DNA of 64,000 nucleotides, from assembly GCA_030280995.1 (NCBI GenBank), contig JASXTE010000002.1:30888683-30952682 (forward strand). Direction: 5' to 3'. Position numbers and translations under genes: made by a program. The notes under the pieces were generated by a model. That model was given only the letters and a program-made list of their open reading frames with translations. It made no database searches and had not been told where the DNA came from. Source of the DNA: Hemileia vastatrix (taxonomy: Eukaryota > Basidiomycota > Pucciniomycetes > Pucciniales > Zaghouaniaceae). Every line of letters begins with the position of its first letter. The stretch's first letter is position 1. Below, piece after piece: positions 36,517 through 46,180 of the stretch.

Positions 36517-37639
36517 TGTGGTAGCCTAAAGTTTAGTATGGCACCTAAGTACGTAAATGGAGTTATTACGGAATGCAAGATTGGTGTTATTATTTTTATA
36601 TCAAAGGGTTTTATTCAATTTATTTGAGTTTAAAATATGAAGAAATTGGTCACGAGAAAATGCCTACACAAAAACAATTTATTTTACGGAGAAAACTTAT
36701 TTTTATGGTCTGAAAAATTTATAAGTATCAAGTCAAGTCACTCAAGAACCTTGGGAAATTTTCCCAGAATTTTTACTATTTTTCTTATATTTTAAAATGA
36801 ATTTTAAAGTTTTATAGAAATATTTACGTTTTCAGAAATTACTTAACTTTGATGAATTTCCACGGGGTAATTAGAGCTGCGCAGACTACGAAAATGAGTT
36901 TGGTATGTAAAGGGGAAGTAGCTCTATTATGTGTAATGTTTCTAGATTTTTTATTATAGTTTTTAAGGTTCTAATTGAGTCTGGAAGTCCGGACAGACTC
37001 TGTACGGACTCCGCTTTGACTCCGGACAGACTCCGTACGGGCTCCGGATTGACTCTGGGAGAGCTCTGGAGGGGAAAACTTAGGCACGTGACTAGGAATA
37101 CTTAAGCGCCTCTCAAACTCGAAATTGAGAGGGGGGACACAACATACAGCTTAATCATTAACCACCACGGTCTCATTTTTTATTACTCAACAAATTAAAT
37201 AAATTTGTAATACCCTTATAACTTTATATTTTTATATTTAACATTTTAGAAATACTATTCAACAATTTAAATTACACTTCAATCAGGGTATCTTTAGAAA
37301 GGTCTTCGTCGCTGGGACTTGATTATTGCTGTCTCATAAAAATTCAAATTATTATAAAAACATAAAATTCAATCTTTACAGATCTTTCACTGGTACACCT
37401 TAATTGTTGTTATCAGTATTTCTTTCTCAACAGCCACTTTTACTTTAATCTCAATAAGCGTTAAATATTTTAGAGTTTCATTATTTTCATCAATCAGATC
37501 CAAGTAGATTGGTTAGCTTAGTGATTTAGAATTCCCATTTTGTTATTTTTATTGGAAGGACGGGGTTTTCAGCTAAATCCACATATCTCCTCCGGATTCT
37601 GCTTACAGCAAGGCGACTGTAAGAGTTTACCTTACCATA
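36517..37639 (+). repeat. 5' LTR of P
   Basis: It runs from TGTGGTAGCCTAAAG to CTTACCATA and is homologous, inverted, to the LTRs at 44903-46057 and 57243-58430. A GC-rich minisatellite of about 11-base units (GACTCCGTACG type) lies near 36978-37075. Confidence 0.92.
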
Positions 37640-37641
37640 GT

Positions 37642-37659
37642 TGGCGCCCAACGTGGGGT
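37642..37659 (+). other. Primer binding site, lysine tRNA
   Basis: TGGCGCCCAACGTGGGGT starts two bases after the LTR. It complements the 3' end of eukaryotic tRNA-Lys(CUU), the same primer class as the Lys1,2 site of some retroviruses (established knowledge). Confidence 0.88.
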
Positions 37660-37709
37660 TCGATTTCTCTAGCTTTCTTTAAAGACTTACTTGGATCAAG
37701 AACGTTCTT

Positions 37710-37774
37710 AGCCTGCAAGAGGCTTATTTTCTGGAACTCTAATTGGATTTTTGTTATTGGCCTGCAAGAGGCTT
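37710..37774 (+). other. Twin leader stem-loops
   Basis: GCCTGCAAGAGGC occurs at 37711-37723 and 37760-37772; each can form a GCCT/AGGC stem with a GCAAG-containing loop. M has both (57105-57170, one as GCCTGGAAGAGGC) and D has one. Position between primer site and Gag suggests a packaging or dimerisation signal (inference). Confidence 0.65.
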
Positions 37775-37815
37775 GTTATTTTATCGATTGTTAACGCTTT
37801 TCATTACTTATTGGG

Positions 37816-40425
37816 ATGTCTTCTTCTGCTGTTGCTTCTGGATCTTCTAACCCTCTTACTCCCTCAGTTAGAATTGTTTCTTGGGATGGCCCAAAGTTTG
37901 ATGGGGAGGAGGTTAAATGGTTCATTAGCAGGTATGAAGCTGCTGCTGCTGTTGATGATGCTTCTCATGTGGACATGGTGAAGCAAGTTAGATTTTTTAT
38001 TGCTGATAGGGAGGTGGAAAAAGTGGTTATTGCTATGCAGGCATTCAAGGACAAGGATTGGGTTAAGCTTTCTAAAGCTATGGTTGATAGATGGGGTGTT
38101 AGGTTTACTATGATGGACCTCAATAAAACTGTTGGAGACTGGCAAGCAAAAGGTGGTGTTTCTTCTATGGCAGACTTCAAAGAGCTGTGTGTTCAGTTTG
38201 ATGAAGTAGTTGAATATCTTATTATGGTGGACGAGTTAGTGCATGAGAATCAAGCAAAAGATTTGTTTTTGACAGCATGCAGTAGGGATATTCGAATGGA
38301 CGTCTTGAAGGATCTTTCAAGAAAAGATTTGATGAAGGAACTGCCTAATGGTGAGCAGAAACTGCCGGCTCTGGAGGTTATCAAGGACAACATTCAAGCC
38401 CATCTAAAGTTATTGGCGTTGGACAAATATCAAGAGTCATGCACTCAATATGTTAGCAAGGTTAGCGAAGTTTCGGCCGAAAACAACAATATTATGGTCA
38501 AAGCCCAGGAGGCCAAGAAGACTCAAATGGGATTACCTGCTGCTAAAGTTGAGGGCAATGTAGATAATAAGATGGTCGATCATTTGGACGATTTAACAAA
38601 ACAATTAAAAATATTTGTTCAAGAAACTCAGAAGGCTAACAAGGCCCCAATTGCTTCTTCGTCGACGTCGACTTCTTATCAATCCAGAGGTTATGAGCTT
38701 CGAAATTATAATGGCAATAATAATGGTAACCGCTTCCCAGGCAATGGGAGAAATGGTGGTAATGGTGGTAATGGATATAGAGGTGGCTACGATGAGCCAA
38801 AGGTGTGCTCCTATTGTAATAGGAGGGGGCATAGAGCAACAGTTTGTTTTGCTCTTGATAAGGATATGGATGCTGGGCGAGTTTTATTTGATGGTAAAGT
38901 TTATAAATTTCCTGATGGTTCGTTCATCAAGCCCAGTGATGGACAGTCTCCTTCTGATTTGGTCAGAAGAAGTTTAACGGCTGAAAGGAGAGCCAGGTTT
39001 GAAGAGGTGACGGATGAAGATGTTAATGCCAAGAGTGGCAAAAATGGTAATGGTAATGGTGGTAAAGCTGACAAGGGCAAGGAGAAAGAGGTCAGTAAAG
39101 CCACATTTTCTACTTCTTTTGGTGGTTTAGAGCTGGCGACGGTTGCCCAGGTGGAGGGTAGCTGTATGGCTGGCAAATACGATGTTAATGCTGCTAGAAG
39201 AGCAGCCGCTACTAAGGCGAAGAGTAGCATTCAGAGCCAATTGAGGGCTAATCCTGGCAAGGCCAATAACAAAGTGAACCCTTACTCTAAGGACAAGAAT
39301 TCTAGTTCTCAAACTGCCGCCAAGAAATTGAACCCTTACTCTAAGGACGAATTATATAAAATGCAGAAGGGGATTGCTGATATGGGGCCCCCTAGTTATG
39401 GAAAGTTTGATTTAAATGGTGAGCCTATTCCAGATAATGATTCGGATTCTGAGGAGGACGTACCATTGGCGTCTCTACCCAGACCAAGTTTTAGCGGTCC
39501 CATCCCAATGGAGGGTGTAAGAAGGACTAGAGATGGATCAGGATTAGTGCAAGAAGCTGGTGACGGAGTTAGGGTTATAGAAAATGAAGATGTTATTATG
39601 GGAGGTGAAGATGGCTCGGTTGGACCTCAAGAGGTACCCAGGGCCAAGGTTGTTAAATCAAAGGTCCAGTATGAGCGGCCAGTAGTTTCTGGTCAAGCTA
39701 ATGCAATGGACGCAGTTTTGAATAGGGTGAATCAACTGCAGATTCCCTTATCTTTGGGGGAGTTATTTACGATTAGTCCGGCGCTTGCTGAAAAGCAAAA
39801 GAAGCATTTGACGAGGTGTCGGGTTTCCGCTGGAGAGGTGGAATATATTTGTGAAAATTCTGAAAAGTTTGGGGAAGATGTAGATACGCATTTTTCCGCT
39901 CCCCTGGGTTACCTGGTGGTAACTCTTAACGGTAAAGAAGTAAAGGCCTTGGTCGATTCAGGGTCTCAAATTAATTTAATTTCATTGGAGCAAGCGACAA
40001 GTATAGGCTTGCCAATTAAAAGTGGGACTGGGAGGAACCTCAGAGGTATCGGAGGGCATGCAACAGAGCTGATGGGTACAGCTGAGCATTTCAGGTTAGG
40101 CATTGGTGGATCTGTTGGTAAGGTTCACTTTTATGTGGCCAGAGGAGCAGTCAAAACTGTTCTTGGTGGTCCTTTTTTGATGGATTTTGAGGCCAGGATA
40201 GGGTATCAAGCTGGCATGGGGATTATTTTGGAGATCACTGGTGAAGATATGCGGAGGTTACATATGCGGTTAGCGCCTCCTGGAGATGAAGGTTGGGAAA
40301 CACGGCCAGGGATTATTACTCTGTGCCAGTGTTGTGTATGCACCAAGAAGAGGCATATAAAACGGCCGGCTTCTGGTGAATTATGTTTGTTGAAAAAGGA
40401 TGGATGCCCTCATTTTTTGGGGTAG
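37816..40425 (+). CDS. ORF1: Gag-protease polyprotein of P
   Basis: 869 residues. Gag starts MSSSAVASG followed by VRIVSWDGPKFDGEEVKWF. A CCHC zinc knuckle CSYCNRRGHRATVC is near residue 330, after a Gly/Asn-rich stretch. The retropepsin-like active site ALVDSGSQINL is near residue 710, followed by a flap-like GGNLRG region (GRNLRG here). So protease is part of ORF1 rather than of Pol. The frame is open throughout, unlike copy M where two stops break it. It overlaps ORF2 by 43 bases with a slippery TTTTTTG just before the stop. The role is assembly of the particle and cleavage of the polyproteins. Confidence 0.92.
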   Translation: MSSSAVASGSSNPLTPSVRIVSWDGPKFDGEEVKWFISRYEAAAAVDDASHVDMVKQVRFFIADREVEKVVIAMQAFKDKDWVKLSKAMVDRWGVRFTMMDLNKTVGDWQAKGGVSSMADFKELCVQFDEVVEYLIMVDELVHENQAKDLFLTACSRDIRMDVLKDLSRKDLMKELPNGEQKLPALEVIKDNIQAHLKLLALDKYQESCTQYVSKVSEVSAENNNIMVKAQEAKKTQMGLPAAKVEGNVDNKMVDHLDDLTKQLKIFVQETQKANKAPIASSSTSTSYQSRGYELRNYNGNNNGNRFPGNGRNGGNGGNGYRGGYDEPKVCSYCNRRGHRATVCFALDKDMDAGRVLFDGKVYKFPDGSFIKPSDGQSPSDLVRRSLTAERRARFEEVTDEDVNAKSGKNGNGNGGKADKGKEKEVSKATFSTSFGGLELATVAQVEGSCMAGKYDVNAARRAAATKAKSSIQSQLRANPGKANNKVNPYSKDKNSSSQTAAKKLNPYSKDELYKMQKGIADMGPPSYGKFDLNGEPIPDNDSDSEEDVPLASLPRPSFSGPIPMEGVRRTRDGSGLVQEAGDGVRVIENEDVIMGGEDGSVGPQEVPRAKVVKSKVQYERPVVSGQANAMDAVLNRVNQLQIPLSLGELFTISPALAEKQKKHLTRCRVSAGEVEYICENSEKFGEDVDTHFSAPLGYLVVTLNGKEVKALVDSGSQINLISLEQATSIGLPIKSGTGRNLRGIGGHATELMGTAEHFRLGIGGSVGKVHFYVARGAVKTVLGGPFLMDFEARIGYQAGMGIILEITGEDMRRLHMRLAPPGDEGWETRPGIITLCQCCVCTKKRHIKRPASGELCLLKKDGCPHFLG
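40413..40419 (+). promoter_or_regulatory. -1 ribosomal frameshift site TTTTTTG
   Basis: In the Gag frame the codons are CAT TTT TTG GGG TAG, so T TTT TTG fits the X XXY YYZ slippery heptamer, two codons before the ORF1 stop. ORF2 is in the -1 frame. The same arrangement is conserved in M (near 54462-54475). This would fuse Gag-protease to RT-RNase H-integrase at low frequency. Confidence 0.7.
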
Positions 40426-40681
40426 CAGGGGCTGATCACTCTAATGTTGTAATCTCTCCTCAGGATGAGATCCCGGATTGCAATAGGTCAGCTCACTTGG
40501 AGATAATTCAAGTGGATTCTCAATTATTTTCTGTTAATATTACTTTGGAGTGCAAATACGTTTTGGACTTTTCTATATGTTTATTGGATTTACCCTGTTT
40601 TTCTATTAAATTTAAAAATGGTGAAAAAGGCAAAATGGGCCAAATTAGGTTGGATAAAAATTGGAAGGGTATGTTTTTGGA

Positions 40682-41003
40682 CCTCCAGAAAGAGGTTAAA
40701 CTGCAAGTATCTCCTTCTATTTTGGACCTCCAGCAAGAGGGTAAACTGCAAAAATCACATCAAAATCCAATTAAAAATCTCAGTATAATTAAAACACAAA
40801 AAAATAATTTTTGTGAAAATGTTATTCCAGACCTCCAGCAAGAGGTTAAACTGAAATTATCTCCTTCTATTTTGGACCTCCAGCAAGAGGGTAAACTGCA
40901 AATATCACATCAAAATCTGATTAAAAATCTCAGTATAATTAAAACACAAAAAAATAATTTTTGTGAAAATTCAATTCCGGTTCTCCAGCAAGAGGTTAAA
41001 CTT
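40682..41003 (+). repeat. Coding stem-loop repeats, CCTC-CAGCAA-GAGG-TTAAACTG
   Basis: Five copies start at 40682, 40727, 40832, 40877 and 40982. Two sit in a larger duplicated block (40700-40820 and 40850-40970) that includes CTCAGTATAATTAAAACAC. M keeps only two copies (54074 and 54180 regions), so copy number varies between insertions. Confidence 0.88.
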
Positions 41004-42982
41004 CCAACTTTCTTTACAGGCGATTTACTGTTGGATAAGGGAAGCAAAGGTGTTGGAAAATCTGTTTATAAATTAGAAGAGGGAAAGGAGAAAAGGGTAA
41101 AATTTAATAATGAAATAAAATATTTTTCTAATTTTTCTTATTCCAATTCTGGCGATGAAGAAGATTCATTTGATGAAATTTTTAATGGCGATACAAAAGA
41201 AAATGTTTTACCTCAAGTTTATTTAGATGTGGACGCAGCCAAATATAAGAAGGTAGCAAATAAAGTTTGACCTATTAATGAACCGCTACCTGATGAATTA
41301 AATCCACCCTTGAGAAGACCAAGGTTATCAAGAGATCCTTATGAAAGTCCCTTGGTAAAGAATCCGCCTGAATTTTCTGAGACGTCAAGAATCACTTTTG
41401 AGAGACTGGGTGTTGTTAATTTTGGACCTGATTTTTGGTTGTCTGGAGAAGAGAAGAAGTTGCTGTTGGATGTGATGGTCAAGCGAGAGAAGGCCATTGC
41501 TTTTGTAGAAGAGGAGAGGGGTGTGTTGAAGCATTCCTATGGGGAGCCTTACAAGATTCCTGTGGTATTTCATGAACCGTGGCAGCAGAAACTGATTCCT
41601 ATACCAGCTGCATTAAAAGAAGCCTATATTGAAGTTGTCAGAGAACAGATACGCACTGGACTGTATGAGCAATCAACGTCAAGTTATTCTAGTCCGGTAT
41701 TTTGTATCAAGAAACCAAATGGCAAGCTTAGAGTTGTTCATGATCTTAGGGAATTAAATAGGGTTACAATAAAGGATGCTGGGATACCGCCTAGTGCTGA
41801 GGAGTTTGTTGAAGCGTTTTCAGGGAGATTGTGTTATGGATTGGGAGATATTATGGGTGGATATGATGAGAGAGAGTTACATCCGGACTCAAGGCCTCTC
41901 ACTACATTCGATACGCCACTTGGACGTTTACAGTTAACAAGATTACCTCATGGAGCAACAAATTCGGTTGCAGTTTATCAAGCTCAGATGGCTTGGATCC
42001 TTCAAGATGAAATTCCACAATAAGCTGGAATCTTTATAGATGATGGAGGAATTAAGGGACCAACAACCGACTATGATAACCAGGTGTTGGAAGAGAATCC
42101 CGGGATACGCAAATTCATTTGGGAGTTTGCAATTACTTTAGAAAGAATCTTGTTTCGAATTGAAGAGGCTGGTTTAACTATTTCAGGTTCAAAATTTTCA
42201 TGTTGTGTGCCAGCCTTAGAAATATTAGGCCATGTGGTATGTAGAGAGGGTAGGATTATGTCCAAGAAGAAAGTTAACAAAATTCAGTCCTGGCCAAGAC
42301 CCAAGAATACGACCGAAGTTAGAGGGTTTTTAGGCGTTTGCGTATATGTTAGAATGTTTATTAAGGACTTTTCTTCATTGGCAGCTCCATTGAGACAGTT
42401 AACGAGAAAGGATGCAGACTGGGAGTGGGATGAAGAGTGTGAGAAGGCGTTTGTGAAGTTGAAGGAGGTTGTAGGGAAGGATTTAGTCCTGCACAATTTG
42501 GATTATGGAAAAGATGCTGGTAGAATTTATTTAGCAGTTGATTCAAGTCAGGTTGCAGCTGGGGCGGTTTTGTCTCAGATGGATAAAGCTGGTTACATCA
42601 GGCCAGTTAGGTATGAATCTGTAGTATTTACTGAGGTCGAATCAAGATATTCTCAACCAAAATTGGAGTTATGTGGTGTGGCCAAAATACTGAAGAAACT
42701 TCAGCATATTTTGTGGGGGCAACATTTTGAGTTACAAGTGGATGCGAAATCGTTAATCCAGATGATTAATTCCCCAAGTTTACCGAACGCACCAATGAAG
42801 AGATGGGTAGCTTTTATTCAACATTTTTTGTTCGATTTAGTTCATAAGCCTGGCAAAACTTTTACTATTCCAGATGGTTTATCAAGAAGACCACCCACTG
42901 AAGAAGATTCAGACTCAGAAGAGTTCGATGAAGATATACCTATTATCAAAGCCAGCACTAAAGGAGCTGAAGACTTTCCATA

Positions 42983-43062
42983 CCTCCCCCATGAGGTTAA
43001 ACTGGCAGGACTATTGTGTTTAGATTATGGTGATGATGACCTCCACCAAGAGGATAAACTGG
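42983..43062 (+). repeat. Two coding stem-loop copies in Pol
   Basis: CCTC-CCCCAT-GAGG-TTAAACTGG (42983-43005) and CCTC-CACCAA-GAGG-ATAAACTGG (43040-43062). They encode LPHEVKLAG and DLHQEDKLE. M (52025-52106) and M2 (63853-63930) keep both. Confidence 0.85.
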
Positions 43063-43151
43063 AAAATAGTTTTTATGTTAATAAAGGTGTTGGATGGAGC
43101 AGTATTAAAGAAGAGGGTAGCGGCCGATCAAGTGAAGTGGTACTATCCTAG

Positions 43152-44249
43152 AGGCACCAGGAGTGCCGAAGTCTTCCTCCCCAATGAGGATAAACTATGA
43201 CATTTACAAAATTTTATGGATTCCTCCACAATGTGGATAAACTATGATGTTTATAAAAACCTTATCAACCTCCGCAATGAGGATAAACTATGACATTTAT
43301 GAAATTATATGGATACCTCCGCAACGAGGATAAACTATGAAATTTTTTAAATTTTATGGGACCTCCACAATGAGGATAAACTATGATGTTTATAAAAATC
43401 TTATCGACCTCCGCAACGAGGATAAACTATCTTCTTTTTTTTATCAAAATACTTTACTATCGTTACATTGTATATGGTCAACGAAACTATGATGAAACTT
43501 AACGAAATTCAAGAAGAACTTCTTTGAAATTTTCAAAAACTTACAATTCTTTAAATATGGGTGAAGATAGTGTTGGAAAATTTTTAAAATTTATTGGAAG
43601 AAGTGTTTACAGGGGAACCTTCTTAATTTAATATTGGCAAGTGTGGGGGTAATTGATGGGCTGGCTGCTCTATACACAATTACCCCATAATGTTCGTTTC
43701 CAAAATTTTCCCTGTTTCTAGTTGAATCCTGGCTTTGTCTTTTAATTATAGGAAGTCCACTAAGACTATAAACTGGAACAAATCAAGAGACACCGCTCTC
43801 AACGCCGGATTCAAGATTTTTTTTAATTAATTTTGTTTTTGATTTTTTTTATGATAGATTGTGATTTCTTTTCTTTAATATATATTATGAATTATTGTAA
43901 AGGTGATGCTCACTGGTGGTCTCTAATCATTTTTATAAATTGGAGGGAGCCCACCCAGTGATCATCATTATAAAAATTATCTTCTAAAAACTTTCATTTA
44001 TTTTCTTTTCTTTTCAATTTCTCAAAATTGTGTAACCACATCAAGTTGCACTTGGATGTGGGTATGATGTCGAGGGTACGGCTCATAAAATGGCCGGGGG
44101 GCATCTTTTAAAATTTTATTTTAAAAAATTTTTTTATTACTTTTTTATCTTTCTTTTCACATTCGTTACTCTTTCTTTAAAAATTAAATTTTAACTTTTA
44201 TTTCAAACTATCTTTTTTAATAAAAAAATCTTTTATTTTAAATGTTAAA

Positions 44250-44292
<43 letters not shown>

Positions 44293-44875
44293 TAACTAAA
44301 AATATAAAATAAAAAAATAAAAATAAATAAAATAAAATAAAATAATAAAAAAAATAAAAGTAAAAAAAATAAAAAAATAAAAAAATAAAAAATAAATAAA
44401 TAAATAAATAAAAAATTAAATAAAATAATAAAATAAAAAAAAAATAAAAAATTAATTAATTAAATCAAAATTATTATTATATTTCTTAGTTTTATTTTTC
44501 AGTCTTCATTCTTTTTAGTTTATTCATTTAGTTTAGACAGGAAACAGGGTCTAAGGGAGCTCAAAACCTATGGGATTTTACTTCAAGACATCTGTTAGTC
44601 CTCCAAGACTTTAAACTGGCTACCGTTAAAGACGTTCTTTAAGGTTTTTATATGTATTTTGGATCTGTTAGCCCTCCAAGACTTTAAACTGGCTACTGTT
44701 CAAGACTTTCCTTAAGGGTTTTATACAAATTATGGAGCTGTTAGTCCTCCAAGACTTTAAACTGGCTAATTTTCAAGACTGTCATTAAAGATTTTATATT
44801 GGAGCTGTTAGTCCTTCAAGACTTTAAACTGAATTTCAAGGATGATCAAGATTTTATGGATATTTTCGGAGATGG
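43152..44875 (+). other. 3' UTR of P with serial RNA-like stem-loops
   Basis: Six copies of CCTC-CGCAAT-GAGG-ATAAACTATG lie at 43176, 43223, 43269, 43316, 43362 and 43408. They are followed by the GGGGTAATTG/CAATTACCCC hairpin (43646-43686), an AGTC/GACT copy (43755), a TCACTGGTGG/CCACCCAGTGA hairpin (43909-43965), a CCACATC hairpin (44036-44062), an A/T microsatellite (44245-44465) and four AGTC-CTCCAA-GACT-TTAAACTGG copies (44597, 44670, 44743, 44810). No ORF. Confidence 0.8.
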
Positions 44876-44902
44876 TATGGTAAGGTAAACTCTTACAGTC
44901 GC
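44876..44902 (-). repeat. M2 3' LTR, end separated by insertion of M
   Basis: These 27 bases (starting TATGGTAAGGTAAAC) equal the terminus of the family LTR and are repeated at once by the LTR of M. The rest of this LTR resumes at 58431. TCGC at 44899-44902 and 58431-58434 is the target duplicate of M. Confidence 0.8.
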
Positions 44903-46057
44903 TATGGTAAGGTAAACTCTTACAGTCGCCTTGCTGTAAGCAGAATCCGGAGGAGATATGTGGATTTAGCTGAAAACCCCGTCCTTCCAATAAAAATAAC
45001 AAAGTAGGTGTTCTAAATCACTAAGCTAACCAATCTACTTAGATCTGATTGATAAAAATAATGAAAACTCTAAAATAATTAACGCTTATTGAGATTAAAT
45101 GATCGTGGCTGTTGATAAAGAAATACTGATAACAACAATTAAGGTGTACCAGTGAAAGATCTGAAAAGATTGACTTTTATGTTTTTATAATATTTTTAAT
45201 TTTTATGAGACAGCAATAATCAAGTCCCAGCGACGAAGACCTTTCTAAAGATACCCTGTTTGAAGTGTTATTTTAATAGTTGAGTAGTATTTCTAAAATG
45301 TTATATATAAAAATATAAATTTATAAGGGTATTACAATTTATTTAATTTGTTGAGTAATAAAAAAGGAGACCGTGGTGGTTAAAGATTAAGCTGTATGTT
45401 GTGTCCCCCCTCTCAATTTCGAGTTTGAGAGTCGCTTAAGTATTCCTAGTCACGTGCCTAAGTTTTCCCCTCCAGAGCTCTTCCAGAGTCAATCCGGAGC
45501 CCGTACGGAGTCCGTACGGAGTCAAAGCGGAGTCCGTACAGAGTCCGTAAGGAGTCGAAACGGAGTCCGTACGGAGTCCGTCCGGACTTCCGGACTCAAT
45601 TTAGAACCTTAAAACTATAATAAAAAATCTAGAAAAATTACACATAATAGAACTACTTCTCCTTTACATACCAAACTAATTTTCGTAGTCTGCGCAGCTC
45701 TAATTACCCCGTGAAAATTCATCAAAGTTAAGTAATTTTTGAAAACGTAAATATTTCTATAAAACTTTAAAATTCATTTAAAAATATAAGAAAAATAGTA
45801 AAAATTCTGGGAAAATTTCCCAAGGTTCTTGAGTGACTCGACTTAATACTTATAAATTTTTCAGTCCGTAAAAATAAGTTTTCTCCGTAAAATAAATTGT
45901 TTTCGTGTAGGCATTCGCTCGTGACCAATTTCTTCATATTTAAAACTCAAATAAATTAAATAAAACCCCTTTTTAAAAAAATAATAACGCCAATCTTGCA
46001 CGCCGTAATAACTCCATTTACATATTTAGGTGCCGTACTAAACTTTAGGCTACCACA
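44903..46057 (-). repeat. 3' LTR of M
   Basis: 1155 bases, ending CTACCACA on the + strand. The minisatellite near 45500-45590 has three 11-base units fewer than the 5' LTR. Confidence 0.93.
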
Positions 46058-46068
46058 TCCTCCCTCCA
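46058..46068 (-). other. Polypurine tract of M
   Basis: On the - strand GGAGGGAGGA precedes the LTR start TGTGGTAG; it is identical in M2 (59517-59527). Confidence 0.75.
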
Positions 46069-46180
46069 ATCGAGAATGTCCCCATTCTTAAAACTTTGCA
46101 TAAGTGGTCGAACACAATATTCATCTTTAACCTACAACCACCATCTTCTTTAATCAACTATAAAATTCATCTTCATCAAT

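Larger units (their letters stand above)
40383..43151 (+). pseudogene. ORF2: Pol of P with two stops and integrase deletion
   Basis: The -1 frame gives a linker (SNVVISPQDEIPDC) with five copies of a peptide such as DLQQEVKL, encoded by the stem-loop motif, then RT and RNase H. Stops: TGA at 41268 where M has CGA (a CpG transition), and TAA at 42021 where M has TAT, just before the RT catalytic FIDDGG. After RNase H (VDSSQVAAGAVLSQ, KLELCGVAK), a deletion near 43090 joins the linker NKGV directly to the far C-terminus in the wrong frame. About 1.5 kb, essentially the whole integrase, is absent relative to M 50481-51988. P could move only with help in trans. Confidence 0.9.
36517..44875 (+). 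mobile_element. Element P: Ty3/gypsy copy, integrase deleted, split by M2
   Basis: + strand copy with 5' LTR (36517-37639), primer site, leader, ORF1, ORF2 and 3' UTR up to 44875. The 3' UTR stops in mid-sequence (ATATTTTCGGAGATGG), where M2 continues GGATTTCTTTTC on its own sense strand; an M2 LTR begins at once in the opposite orientation. The simplest reading is that M2 inserted into P and that the rest of P lies to the right of the window. Confidence 0.85.

Noticed and set aside
36517..46057. P read as an element with inverted LTRs (36517-37639 forward, 44876-46057 reverse)
   Set aside because: The reverse LTR belongs to M and M2; P's 3' UTR is simply interrupted by the M2 insertion, as the 27-base LTR stub and TCGC duplicates show.
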